Of a stretch of DNA of 26,885 nt, positions 1 to 7,019 are shown in pieces (the stretch's first letter is position 1; each line of letters opens with the position of its first letter). The stretch covers positions 1 through 26,885 of the forward strand of contig JBKPDO010000069.1 in assembly GCA_046727955.1 (NCBI GenBank), given 5' to 3'. The stretch is from DASVXQ01 sp046727955 (GTDB taxonomy: Bacteria; Actinomycetota; CALGFH01). Both the position numbers and the translations under genes were made by a program. The notes under the pieces were generated by a model. It did no database searches. It saw only the letters and a program-made list of their open reading frames with translations, and had not been told where the DNA came from.

Positions 1-1
1 G

Positions 2-436
2 CTGCCCAGGCAGTTGGTCCACGGCGACTTCTGGGACAACAACGTGCTGTTTCGCCATGGGCGTGCGGTGCTGCTGGCCGACTTCGACTTCATGGGGGAA
101 CGGGCCCGCGTCGACGACCTGGCGCTCACGCTGCATTGCGCGCGCTCCGACCTCAGCACCCAAGCCGGCCCGGCGCAGGATCGTGCTCAGCTGCCTCAAC
201 TGCGCCGCCTGGTCGCCAGCTACGACGCTGGCCTGGACCTGCCGCTTTCTGCCGCCGAGCGCGCCGCGCTGCCGGTGGCGATGGCCCGCCAACCCTTGTC
301 GTCGATCGGGGGGTGGGTGGCTCGCCTGGACAACCAGGCCGCGGCGCGCCGCCACACCGCCAGCGTGGGCCCCGGGCTGCGGGCGTCGCTGCGGATCATG
401 ACCGAGCTTCGCCGCTGGCGGGACGCCTTCGCCTGA
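2..436 (+). CDS. Phosphotransferase of the APH/kinase-like fold, 3' part only
   Basis: The gene enters from the left edge of the window, so only the C-terminal lobe is visible, about 144 codons ending in TGA. The first visible residues contain the Brenner-type catalytic loop HGDFWDNN, with the pattern HGDxxxxN. About 14 residues on is the metal-binding LADFDF, equivalent to the D-x-D/DFG position. Both are hallmarks of the aminoglycoside phosphotransferase / choline kinase / homoserine kinase II superfamily, which transfers the gamma-phosphate of ATP to a small-molecule hydroxyl. The following helices (DDLALTLH, then a long helical tail) are ordinary for the family. The substrate cannot be inferred without the N-terminal lobe. 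The TTG at 14 lies inside the conserved motif and is not a real start. No operon partner is visible; the next gene is almost 400 bases away. Confidence 0.85.
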   Translation: MPRQLVHGDFWDNNVLFRHGRAVLLADFDFMGERARVDDLALTLHCARSDLSTQAGPAQDRAQLPQLRRLVASYDAGLDLPLSAAERAALPVAMARQPLSSIGGWVARLDNQAAARRHTASVGPGLRASLRIMTELRRWRDAFA

Positions 437-819
437 ACCACGACCAGCAATCCCTCTCGCCGACGGCAGCCGACGGCAGTCACGCCCGCTCTCAGGCCAG
501 CCTAGCCAGGCACGGCTGGAGGTGCTGATCGGTCAGCAGGCACCGGTAGATGGCGTCCGACAGCCGCCGCTTACAGAGTTTTCGGAATCAGCGTGACGAG
601 ACCTCAAGTTCTCAGGGTGCTTCTCTTGGGAGTTCGCGCGGCCGAGCCAGTAGCTGTCGACCACGCTTCGCTATCGGACCATTTGCATCATGCGCCTACT
701 ACAGGATCTTGGGGGTTGGGTTGACAGGCGAGCATCGTCTGGCCCCTGCCGAGCCATCGATGCCGACCGTTGTTCTTGCTATGCTCAGTGCGCTGCCACC
801 GTCCCTCGGGAGGTGTCTG
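437..819. other. Gene-poor stretch between the phosphotransferase and the DUF3592-like gene
   Basis: This 383-base stretch contains no convincing intact gene. Its recognisable content is a short minus-strand fragment (492-581) resembling a transposase C-terminus. A TTGACA hexamer at 721-726 could be a -35 element, but no good -10 lies 16-18 bases downstream. The open frame running into the next gene from 550 has no ribosome binding site and reads as low-complexity Ser/Arg sequence. Confidence 0.5.
492..581 (-). pseudogene. Possible C-terminal remnant of an IS110-like transposase
   Basis: The minus strand reads about 29 residues to a stop, beginning KLCKRRLSDAIYRCLLTDQ. This resembles the ALKRRLSDxxYRxLLxD segment near the C-terminus of IS110-family transposases. 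No in-frame start or catalytic domain precedes it; upstream the frame leads to stop codons. If correct, it is the debris of an insertion element at the edge of the accessory margin. The match is short and from memory, so the family assignment is tentative. Confidence 0.35.
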
Positions 820-1431
820 ATGGCACGGCAGCCGCCAGCGCCGGTCGAGTTGCAGAAGGGCCGGGCGCCTGCCAACGAGTTTCCGTTGGCCATCCTGGAC
901 GCGCGCAACGTGCGCGATTTCTTCCTGTTGGTCGCCGTCCTTGCGCTGCCGTGGTGGGCCACGCTGGGCTGGCTGGTGGCCAGTGGCAAGCGCCTGCACC
1001 CGTTTGCGTGGTGCTTCGCCATCGTCGTGTCGTTGCTGCCGGGTTGGGCGGTGCACCATGCCGTCTGGTACCGCCGGGTCCGCCGCGAATGGCCCACCGC
1101 GATCGGTGAGATCGTGCGCTACCAGCTGTTTCGCGGCTGGCTGATGCTCGGGGACACGCCGGTTGACACCAGCAGCTACTGGCCGGTGGTGCGGTTCACC
1201 ACCCAGGACAACGCCGTGGTGGAGCTGCGGCCCAGGCACCGTCCGTGGCGGTACCGGAATGCGTTTTGCCGACAACCGCGCCAGGTGCTGATCCGCTACC
1301 CGACCGACCAGCCACAGCACGCCTTCATCGACGTGGGGTGGGGCACCGCCATCTACATTGCGGCGCTGAGCCTCCTGCTGGCCGGGCCGACGCTTGTGGT
1401 CCTGCTCGCGTACGCCATGGCCGGCTGGTAG
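820..1431 (+). CDS. DUF3592-like membrane protein
   Basis: This is a 203-residue protein starting at ATG 820. GGGAGG sits about 6 bases upstream, which is why I prefer this start over the upstream open frame from 550. Two hydrophobic segments lie near residues 28-52 and 58-82, followed by a soluble beta-rich region. That region has the pattern YWPVVRFTTQDNAVVELRP ... VLIRYPTDQPQHAFID, and a third hydrophobic segment closes the protein. The order 'two TM, Y-P-V-V-x-F-x-T-x-D-G core, Y-x-P-x-x-P-x-x-A-x-I-D, last TM' matches DUF3592 proteins, whose function is unknown. It stands alone: the nearest downstream gene is the truncated comM. Confidence 0.7.
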   Translation: MARQPPAPVELQKGRAPANEFPLAILDARNVRDFFLLVAVLALPWWATLGWLVASGKRLHPFAWCFAIVVSLLPGWAVHHAVWYRRVRREWPTAIGEIVRYQLFRGWLMLGDTPVDTSSYWPVVRFTTQDNAVVELRPRHRPWRYRNAFCRQPRQVLIRYPTDQPQHAFIDVGWGTAIYIAALSLLLAGPTLVVLLAYAMAGW

Positions 1432-1658
1432 CTCCCGGGAACCCTGGCGGTTGCGCCGCGCGGGCGTGCGCATCGCGGCGGCAGCCGGCACGCCCTGACC
1501 TCTGTGTCCGCCTCCTGCGATAGCCGTCCCTTTGGGGGTGTCGTGGACCGATACGACCTCCGGCCGCCGATGCATCGGCAGCACAGCCCGAGCCTGCGGT
1601 CTGCCCAACGGCGCGCTGTCAACCCAACACCCAAACCTGTTTAGTCCCTGGCGTCAAC

Positions 1659-2723
1659 GTGGCCGGCGCTTCGACGCTCGCGCACGTGGAGCGGTGGCTG
1701 CGCGGCGAGGGAGAGCTGGTTGCGCCCGGCCAGCCACGGACCCTCCAGCCCGCACCGGTCGAGGACCTGGCCGACGTGCGCGGCCAGCCGCTGGCGCGCC
1801 GGGCGCTGGAGATCGCGGCCGCTGGTGGACACAACCTCCTGCTGATCGGATCGCCGGGCGCGGGCAAGACCATGCTCGCGCGGCGGCTGGCCGGGCTGCT
1901 GCCCGAGCTCGGACGCGACGAGGCGCTGGAGGTGACGCAGGTGCTGTCCGCGGCGGGGCTGCTGCCGGCGGACGCGGGCCTGGTGTGCGAGCGGCCGTTC
2001 CGCGCGCCCCATCACACCATCAGCGTGGCCGGGCTGATCGGCGGCGGACGCGTGCCGCACCCCGGGGAGGTGAGCCTGGCTCACCGGGGCGTGCTGTTCT
2101 TGGACGAGCTGTGCGAGTTTCCCCGGGCCGCGTTGGAGGCGCTGCGCCAGCCGCTGGAGTCCGGCGAGGTCATGGTGGTGCGCTCTGGCGCCAGCGTGCG
2201 CTTTCCAGCCCGGTTCGCGCTGGTCGCGGCGGCCAACCCGTGCCCGTGCGGCTCTCTCGGCGACGGCGAGCGGGTGTGCCGCTGCGGGCAAGAGGAGGTG
2301 CGTCGCTACGCGCGGCGGCTGTCGGGCCCGCTGCTGGACCGCATCGACCTGTACGTGCGGGTGGACCGGGTCGGCGCTGGTGAGCTGCAGGGCGCGGCGG
2401 GCGGCGAGTCGACCGCCGTAGTGCGCGCGCGGGTGGACCGGGCTCGGTCGCTGGGCATGGCGCGCGCCGGCACCGACAGCGCCCGGGCGCCGGTCGCCGA
2501 GCTGGCGGGACTGTGCCAGCCGACCGCGGGTGCCAGGCGCGTCCTCGCGATGGCGGTGGACCGGCTGGGCCTGTCGGCGCGGGGGTTCCACCGTGCGCTG
2601 CGGGTCGCCCGAACCATCGCCGACCTGGCCGGCGGGGAGCGCGTGGACGAGCAGCACGTCCGCGAGGCACTGGGCCTGCGCCACATCCCCCTCAGCCCCG
2701 ACGACCAGGCGGGCGCGGCGTGA
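1659..2723 (+). CDS. comM: ComM/YifB-type Mg-chelatase-like AAA+ ATPase, N-terminal domain missing
   Basis: ComM/YifB is a hexameric AAA+ helicase that promotes branch migration during natural transformation. Intact members have an N-terminal Lon-protease-like/ChlI domain of about 170 residues, a Mg-chelatase AAA+ core and a C-terminal lid, about 500 in all. Here only 354 residues remain. Walker A GSPGAGKT is at about residues 64-71, the PFRAPHHT motif follows, then Walker B GVLFLDEL, the Cys cluster CPCGSLGDGERVCRC and the arginine-finger region LSGPLLDRID. Readable homology starts abruptly at 1641, where LVPGVNVAGASTLAHV matches the family's linker; upstream the frame is unrelated and reaches TAG at 1521. 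GTG 1659 is the first possible start but lacks a good ribosome site. The stop overlaps the dprA start by 4 bp (GTGA), so the pair was once normally arranged. It is probably a 5'-truncated gene; the ATPase core itself is undamaged. Confidence 0.85.
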   Translation: MAGASTLAHVERWLRGEGELVAPGQPRTLQPAPVEDLADVRGQPLARRALEIAAAGGHNLLLIGSPGAGKTMLARRLAGLLPELGRDEALEVTQVLSAAGLLPADAGLVCERPFRAPHHTISVAGLIGGGRVPHPGEVSLAHRGVLFLDELCEFPRAALEALRQPLESGEVMVVRSGASVRFPARFALVAAANPCPCGSLGDGERVCRCGQEEVRRYARRLSGPLLDRIDLYVRVDRVGAGELQGAAGGESTAVVRARVDRARSLGMARAGTDSARAPVAELAGLCQPTAGARRVLAMAVDRLGLSARGFHRALRVARTIADLAGGERVDEQHVREALGLRHIPLSPDDQAGAA

Positions 2724-4078
2724 GCCGGCGCCGGCGATCCTCCGAGCTGCCGGCGTGGTGGTCCCCTGACCTGCCGGCGCGACAGGTACTGCTCGCCCTG
2801 GCGGCGACGCCGGGTCCACTGCCCGCGGTCACCGCGGCCCGGCTGGCGGCCGGCGAGGAGGCGGCCAGCCTGCTGTCCGCCGTCAGCCCGGAGCCCGCTC
2901 TGGTGGCCGCGCGGCTGGACGCCCTCGGCCTTCGGTTCCTGCTGCCGGAGGACCCAGGATGGCCGTTCACGAGCGCACCACCGGATCCTCCCTGCGCGTG
3001 GCTGTTCGTCTCCGGGCCCGACCCGCCCGGGGCAGAGGCCTCGGTCGCGGTGGTCGGCGGCCGGAGGGCCTCGACGCTGCGCCGGGCCACCGCGTGGTCG
3101 CTCGCCAAGGGCCTGGTGGGCGCGGGGCTCTGTGTGGTGAGCGGCGGCGCGGTGGGGGTGGATGCGGCCGCGCATGCTGGTGCGCTCGACGGCGGCGGCC
3201 GTACCATCGTCGTGCTCGGCTGCGGCCTCGACACGCCATACCCCCGCGGCAATGTCGCCCTGTTCGACCGGATGCGGGCCGCGGGCAGCACGCTGCTCGG
3301 CGAGCACCCACCCGGGACGCGGCCGCTCGCCGCGAATTTCCTGCCGCGCAACCGCCTGATCGCGGCGCTCTCGTCGGCGGTGGTGGTGGTCGGGGCGGCC
3401 AGCGAGTCGGGAAGCCTCTCCACCGCCCGGGCCGCCGGCAGCCGGGGCTCGGGTCGGGTGCTGGCCGTGCCCGGTGCGCCATGGGATCCGGGTGCCGCCG
3501 GCTGCAACGACCTGATCCGTGACGGCGCGACTCTGGTCCGGGGTCTGGACGACGTCCTGGAGGCACTCGGTACCGTGGCTGCCGCCGCTCGCGGCGGGTC
3601 ACCGGACCGGCTGCCCCTGGCTGACCAGCCTGACACGTTGCCGACCAGGCCGTGGCCCCCGGACATATCGCCCTCCGACGCGCCGGCCTCAGCCGCGTCG
3701 CCTCCCAGCGGGTCGTCACCTGGCCGGTCGCCTCTTGGGGAGTCCTCTCTTGGCGGGTCGCCTCCCAGCGGGTCGTCGCCTGGCGCGTGGGCCTCGGGCG
3801 GGTCGTCACCTGGCGCGTGGGCCTCGGGCGGGTCGCCTCCCAGCGCCACCCGCGCGGCCTGGACGGTCTTTCAGGCACTCGCCGACGGCGAGCCGCTCGG
3901 CCTCGCGCGTCTCGCGGCGGCGACGGGTCTCGACCCGCCCACGGTCGCCTCCGCTGTGCTCGAGCTCGAGCTGGCAGGCTTCGTCCGCCGCTCCGCCGCC
4001 GGCGTCGAAGCCATCGCCATCCCACGGATGGCTTCCCCTTCCCCAACCGGCCCGATCGCCGGCCATCCCCCTCACTGA
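2720..4078 (+). CDS. dprA: DNA-processing protein DprA (Smf), with a repeat-rich linker
   Basis: DprA protects incoming single-stranded DNA and loads RecA during transformation. The GTG start at 2720 overlaps the comM stop (GTGA), giving 452 residues against about 370 in compact homologues. An N-terminal SAM-like region (about 1-90) is followed by the Rossmann-like core. The core has VAVVGGRRAS (the family GSR-x-S strand), VVSGGAVGVDAAAHAGAL, VLGCGLDTPYP, NFLPRNRLIAALS and ASESGSLSTA. A C-terminal winged helix (WTVFQALADGEPLGLARLAAATGL to EAIAIP) corresponds to the DML1 domain. Core and winged helix are separated by a Ser/Pro/Gly linker encoded by tandem repeats (3694-3845). Translational coupling with comM fits the common actinobacterial order. 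The longer open frame from 2513 is simply unblocked sequence inside comM. Confidence 0.93.
   Translation: MSRRRRSSELPAWWSPDLPARQVLLALAATPGPLPAVTAARLAAGEEAASLLSAVSPEPALVAARLDALGLRFLLPEDPGWPFTSAPPDPPCAWLFVSGPDPPGAEASVAVVGGRRASTLRRATAWSLAKGLVGAGLCVVSGGAVGVDAAAHAGALDGGGRTIVVLGCGLDTPYPRGNVALFDRMRAAGSTLLGEHPPGTRPLAANFLPRNRLIAALSSAVVVVGAASESGSLSTARAAGSRGSGRVLAVPGAPWDPGAAGCNDLIRDGATLVRGLDDVLEALGTVAAAARGGSPDRLPLADQPDTLPTRPWPPDISPSDAPASAASPPSGSSPGRSPLGESSLGGSPPSGSSPGAWASGGSSPGAWASGGSPPSATRAAWTVFQALADGEPLGLARLAAATGLDPPTVASAVLELELAGFVRRSAAGVEAIAIPRMASPSPTGPIAGHPPH
3694..3845 (+). repeat. In-frame tandem repeats in the dprA linker
   Basis: Two nested periods are visible. A 24-base segment (3701-3724) recurs at 3761-3784 with one difference, a 60-bp period. 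A 30-bp unit (3771-3800) is repeated at once (3801-3830) with a single A/G difference, encoding GSSPGAWASG twice. Both periods are multiples of 3, so the frame is kept. The repeats fall exactly between the DprA Rossmann core and the C-terminal winged helix. Confidence 0.85.
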
Positions 4079-4373
4079 CCCCCCGGCGAGGCGGACGGAG
4101 GCCGGTAGAGCGCGGCAGGGCCGGGCTCGCCGGAGGCGTCCTTGCGGGCGTACCAGCGTAGCCGGATCGTCGCGCCGTCGACGGTAGTCAGCTCGTGGTC
4201 GGTGATCGTGACGTCGTCCGGGAACGGCTGGGCGGTGTCGGCGTAGCGGAAGATGCCCTCCAGCGTGGTGCGGCGGGCGGCGACGTCCCCGACCGGCGGG
4301 GGCGTGCTGCCGGTCGTCTCGGGGGCGAAAGGGGCGAGAGCCTCGGCGACCTGGGGTCAAGGGTGAAGGACAT
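4072..4373 (-). pseudogene. Truncated and frameshifted alpha/beta-hydrolase N-terminus
   Basis: On the minus strand an ATG at 4373, preceded by GGAGAA, starts MSFTLDP and then runs out of frame. A shift near 4350 restores a coherent reading (VAEALAPF ... TTGSTPPPVGDVAARRT ... FRYADTAQPFPDDVTITDHEL ... GATIRLRWYARKD). That is the typical N-terminal segment of acetyl-esterase/HSL-type alpha/beta hydrolases, just before the HGGG oxyanion motif. Homology stops around 4107, before HGGG and the catalytic Ser/Asp/His, and the frame ends at 4072 inside the dprA 3' end. It lies downstream of, and in the same direction as, the MDR reductase gene, so it was probably the second gene of that MarR-controlled unit. 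Both truncation and frameshift argue that it is dead. Confidence 0.65.
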
Positions 4374-4499
4374 GACGGTTCTCCGTTGCGAACGAGCGAT
4401 GTACTCGGGATGAGCGATGTGCGGGATGAGCGGTGTGCTCGCGGTTGATGGTGTGTCCGGGGACGGACCGGCGGTTTGCCGGGTCTGGAGTTGCGCAGG

Positions 4500-5432
4500 T
4501 CACGGAGTCAGGACGGTCTTGCCGGCCAGCCGTCCGGCTGCGGCCTGGTCGTGGACGGCGGCCAGGTCGGCCAGCGGCCGCCGCTCGGCCACGTTGATCT
4601 TCAGATCTCCGGCGTCGACGCGGGTGACCAGCTCGGCGAGCTGGGTGGCGTCGCTGTGCAGGAAGACCCGCACCGTCCGCACCCCGCGCCCGGCATCCTC
4701 CGGGCCGGGGGTGGTGGTGCTGACGAAGGCTCCGCCGTCGGCGACCAGGCCCACCAGTTGCGCGGTCTCCTCCGGGCTGGTGGGCGCCAGGTTCAGCACC
4801 ACGTCGAACCGCTGCCCGGCCACCGCCTGCGGGAGGGGGGTGGCGGTGTAGTCGACGATCCGGTCCGCGCCGTAGGAGCGGACGCGGTCGTGGCTGCGCG
4901 CGCTGGCGGTCGTGGTCACGGTGACACCGGCCTGCGCGGCGAGCTGGACGGCGTACCCGCCCACCGCGCCGCCCGCGCCGTTGATCAGGACGCTCTGCCC
5001 CGTCTTCAGGCCGGCGTGCTCGAACAGCGACTGCCAGGCCGTCAGCCCGGCCGAGGGCAGTGCCGCGGCGTCGGCCAGCTCGCCGGTGCGGGGGGCGGCG
5101 GCCAGCGCCTCGGCGGGCGCGGCGACGTACTCGGCGGCCGCGCCGGGCGCGGTCATCGGCAGGAACGCCACCACCGCGTCCCCGACGCTCCAGCCGCTCA
5201 CGCCCTCGCCGACCTCGGTGATGACACCGGCCATGTCGTAGTTCGGAACGTGCGGGAACGCCACCGGGAACACCTGCTGCAGCAAGCCCGCGCGGATCGC
5301 GGCGTCCACCAGGTTGAAGGAGGTGCCGGCCACCCGCACCACCACCTGCCCCGGACCCGCCACCGGACGATCGGCGTCCTCGTAGACTAGGACGTCGCTG
5401 TCGCCGTAGGAGTGGTAACGCACTGCCTTCAT
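4500..5432 (-). CDS. NADPH:quinone reductase-like zinc-independent MDR oxidoreductase
   Basis: This is a 310-residue member of the medium-chain dehydrogenase/reductase superfamily, quinone oxidoreductase branch. It likely reduces quinones or enones with NADPH in the cytosol. The N-terminal GroES-like domain shows GPGQVVVRVAGTSFNLVD and YDMAGVITEVGEGVSGWSVGDAVVAF. The nucleotide-binding Rossmann motif is INGAGGAVGGYAVQLA near residue 150, followed by GADRIVDY. The catalytic zinc cysteines and the structural four-Cys loop of alcohol dehydrogenases are absent, as expected for quinone oxidoreductases. The start has a good ribosome site (GAGGAGAG before ATG). The gene is divergent from marR. Its proposed promoter (5475-5503) is overlaid by two MarR-type palindromes, so induction by a quinone or other electrophile is the likely logic. 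Confidence 0.9.
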   Translation of the reverse strand: MKAVRYHSYGDSDVLVYEDADRPVAGPGQVVVRVAGTSFNLVDAAIRAGLLQQVFPVAFPHVPNYDMAGVITEVGEGVSGWSVGDAVVAFLPMTAPGAAAEYVAAPAEALAAAPRTGELADAAALPSAGLTAWQSLFEHAGLKTGQSVLINGAGGAVGGYAVQLAAQAGVTVTTTASARSHDRVRSYGADRIVDYTATPLPQAVAGQRFDVVLNLAPTSPEETAQLVGLVADGGAFVSTTTPGPEDAGRGVRTVRVFLHSDATQLAELVTRVDAGDLKINVAERRPLADLAAVHDQAAAGRLAGKTVLTP

Positions 5433-5449
5433 GATCTCTCCTCACTCGG

Positions 5450-5467
5450 TGCTTCGAAGTTGAAGCA
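5450..5467. promoter_or_regulatory. MarR-type operator, copy 1
   Basis: The 18-bp dyad TGCTTCGAAGTTGAAGCA lies 18 bases upstream of the reductase start codon, at or just after its expected transcription start. It is the first of three related dyads in the 129-base gap between divergent genes. Binding here would block initiation or elongation of the reductase transcript. The dyad is visible directly; its binding by the neighbouring MarR protein is inferred. Confidence 0.75.
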
Positions 5468-5474
5468 TGTGGAG

Positions 5475-5503
5475 ATAGTAATCGCTTCGACTTCGAAGCA
5501 CAA
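5475..5503 (-). promoter_or_regulatory. Proposed promoter of the MDR reductase gene
   Basis: On the minus strand TTGTGC (5498-5503) and TACTAT (5475-5480) are separated by exactly 17 bases and match a vegetative -35/-10 arrangement moderately well. Operator copy 2 fills the spacer and copy 1 follows the -10, which is the expected geometry for repression. Confidence 0.5.
5483..5500. promoter_or_regulatory. MarR-type operator, copy 2
   Basis: CGCTTCGACTTCGAAGCA contains the perfect inverted repeat GCTTCGA-CT-TCGAAGC, the most symmetrical of the three copies. Its centre is 33 bp from copy 1, about three helical turns, so two dimers could bind on the same face. It occupies the spacer of the proposed reductase promoter. 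Confidence 0.78.
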
Positions 5504-5529
5504 CCTTGGGTGAGTGACGATCGGCACAG

Positions 5530-5547
5530 TGCTTTGGATTCGAAACA
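5530..5547. promoter_or_regulatory. MarR-type operator, copy 3
   Basis: TGCTTTGGATTCGAAACA is a weaker version of the same 18-bp dyad, ending 14 bases before the preferred marR start. Its position suggests autoregulation of marR. The three copies fit the consensus TGCTTYGRMKTYGAARCA except for the first base of copy 2. Confidence 0.65.
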
Positions 5548-5561
5548 TGTACGATGGAGGG

Positions 5562-6158
5562 ATGAGCGCCACCCACCCCGACACTGACACCAGTACCGAC
5601 GTCGGCGCCCACACCGGTACCGACAGCGGTGCCGACGGCGTCCAGGCGCTCGATCCCCGGCAGCTGGGGGCCTACTTCGCGCTCATGGAAGCCGTCAGCC
5701 TGCTCCAGCACCAGGTCGAACAGCACCTACGCACCGAGGGCGACCTCAGCTACGTGCAATTCCAGCTCCTGGCCCGCCTCGCCGACGCCCACGGCCAACT
5801 GACCATGACGCAGCTGGCCGACGGCGTCGTCTACAGCCGCAGCGGCCTGACCTACCAGGCCGGGCTGCTGGAGAAGGCCGGCCTCATCACCCGCGGACCC
5901 AGCCCCGACGACGAGCGCGCCACCCTGGTCACCATCACCGACAACGGCCTGGCCCTCTTCGGCCGCGTCCTGCCCGGCCATATCCAGGTCGTCCGCCGCC
6001 TGCTGTTCGACCCCCTGACCGGCGACGACCTGCACCACCTCGGCGACATCGTGACCCGCGTCCGCGACCACATGCGCGCCCAGCCACCCCGCTCCGCCGC
6101 CCCCCGCAAACGCCGCCCCAGCCCCACCTCCCCGGCCCACGCCGCGACGCAGGCCTGA
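5562..6158 (+). CDS. MarR-family transcriptional regulator
   Basis: This is a 198-residue winged-helix regulator. After a Thr/Asp-rich N-terminal tail, helix 1 (YFALMEAVSLLQHQVEQHL) forms the dimer region. YVQFQLLARLADAHGQLTMTQLA and SRSGLTYQAGLLEKAGLI are the helix-turn-helix, and RGPSPDDERATLVTITDNG is the diagnostic MarR wing (D-x-R motif). The C-terminal helices complete the dimer interface, and a basic Pro/Arg tail follows. Starts at 5514 (GTG), 5547 (ATG) and 5562 (ATG) are possible. I favour 5562 because operator copy 3 would otherwise lie in the coding region; GGAGG is only one base before it, so the start is uncertain. The gene is divergent from the reductase, the usual layout for a MarR repressor sensing the reductase's substrate. 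Confidence 0.9.
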   Translation: MSATHPDTDTSTDVGAHTGTDSGADGVQALDPRQLGAYFALMEAVSLLQHQVEQHLRTEGDLSYVQFQLLARLADAHGQLTMTQLADGVVYSRSGLTYQAGLLEKAGLITRGPSPDDERATLVTITDNGLALFGRVLPGHIQVVRRLLFDPLTGDDLHHLGDIVTRVRDHMRAQPPRSAAPRKRRPSPTSPAHAATQA

Positions 6159-6452
6159 ACCAGAACCCCTGACCCGACTCGGCGCCGAGGCCCGTTGGAG
6201 GCGGACGGCATGGATCCGCTTCCGGTTCAGGGACTGCGGCCTCATGGCCGACGTTCTCCGCCCGATCGACCCGCCCTCGCAACGCAGGACGGCGACCGGG
6301 CGGAGGCCTACGTCAACGACTTGATCATGGGGCCTGCGAGCAGCCGAGCATGAGCAACAGCCGCTGGCCGCGAACAGGGCGACCACACCGATCGCTGCGA
6401 GAAGCCGCCTCACGCCTCATCGCGGTACCTGTCGCGCGACACCCACACACAT

Positions 6453-6470
6453 ACACCCGAGGTCGGGTGT
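6453..6470. promoter_or_regulatory. Inverted repeat, possible operator or small hairpin
   Basis: ACACCCGA-GG-TCGGGTGT is a perfect 8+8 dyad around a 2-base centre. The very short loop favours a protein-binding site over an RNA hairpin. It lies upstream, in the minus-strand sense, of a tiny lipoprotein-like reading frame and downstream of the 6499-6567 remnant. No adjacent intact gene reveals its target. Confidence 0.35.
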
Positions 6471-6498
6471 GGTCGCCGCTGATCGACATCCGCGGTCA

Positions 6499-6567
6499 CT
6501 ACTGACCGACAAAGCCATCCACCCCCACCGTGATGCGCCCAACCTGCGGATCTGCCATGGTAGTCAT
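6499..6567 (-). pseudogene. Short N-terminal remnant, universal stress protein or IS110-type transposase
   Basis: A minus-strand ATG at 6567 preceded by GGGAGA encodes only 22 residues before TAG, ending VGRITVGVDGFVGQ. The strand pattern ITVGVD is how both universal stress proteins (VGVDGS) and IS110 transposases (VGVDTH) begin, so I cannot separate the two. A good ribosome site followed by an immediate stop suggests a gene cut off just after its first beta strand. Confidence 0.35.
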
Positions 6568-6796
6568 GGCCGTCTCCCTTCTGGTGCGAAGCGGTGATGG
6601 CACACGCCGGCCGGGTCGGGCGGACAGCACTGCGACGGGTCCAAGCCGATCCACGACAGGCTCCTATCAGGTCACGTTCGCCCCGCTGGCGTGCTCATGC
6701 TGGTGGCCGTGGCCAGGCCGACGGGTCGCGCGCAAGGCACCAAGGCCGGCGGCAACGAGGGTCAGACCCGACCACAACCACCACCACCATCATCGC

Positions 6797-6823
6797 AGCG
6801 GCAACGTGCATCCCACGCGGCAA
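6797..6823 (-). repeat. Dispersed paired-octamer repeat, copy near xerC
   Basis: Read on the minus strand this is TTGCCGCG, 11 bases, then TTGCCGCT, with octamers 19 bp apart. Bases 6799-6827 match the reverse complement of 19377-19405 with one mismatch in 29. Similarity to the copy at 19458-19489 is 28 of 32, and a weaker match continues downstream (an ACCCC-centred stretch at about 6848-6871 versus 19499-19522). Confidence 0.75.
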
Positions 6824-7019
6824 GCTGGGCCGCCTGTGGGTGCCTGTGAGTGCATCAAATACCCCAGAACGTCCAGTCCGGTCGCGGAATCCACGAACCG
6901 CCGACTCGGGGCTCCCCCGGGGGAACCCAGGCTCCCCCGGGAACCCAGGCGCCGCGGTCCCCGTGGCCCCACTGCGCCCGGTGCTTGATGCGGGCGTCGG
7001 CACCCGCGATCATGCCGCC

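Larger units (their letters stand above)
6159..7019. other. Gene-poor junction between marR and xerC
   Basis: These roughly 860 bases hold no intact conserved gene. I see a small minus-strand N-terminal remnant (6499-6567), an 18-bp dyad (6453-6470) and one copy of the dispersed paired-octamer repeat (6797-6823). There is also a short near-duplicate of GGCTCCCCCGGG (about 6917-6950). A minus-strand GTG at 6413 opens a signal-peptide-like stretch with a lipobox-like FAASGC, but the frame soon turns into antisense of marR. The open frame leading into xerC from 6594 reads as non-homologous sequence. Confidence 0.55.

Noticed and set aside
550..819. Upstream extension of the DUF3592-like protein
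   Set aside because: Low-complexity reading without ribosome site; ATG 820 has a clear GGGAGG and begins the recognisable protein.
6775..6795. His-rich run encoded by CCACCACCACCATCATC
   Set aside because: It lies outside any supported gene; a simple CCA/CAT microsatellite is sufficient.
6594..7019. Possible long N-terminal extension of xerC from the upstream start
   Set aside because: The sequence has no recombinase similarity, contains a dispersed intergenic repeat and has no ribosome site.
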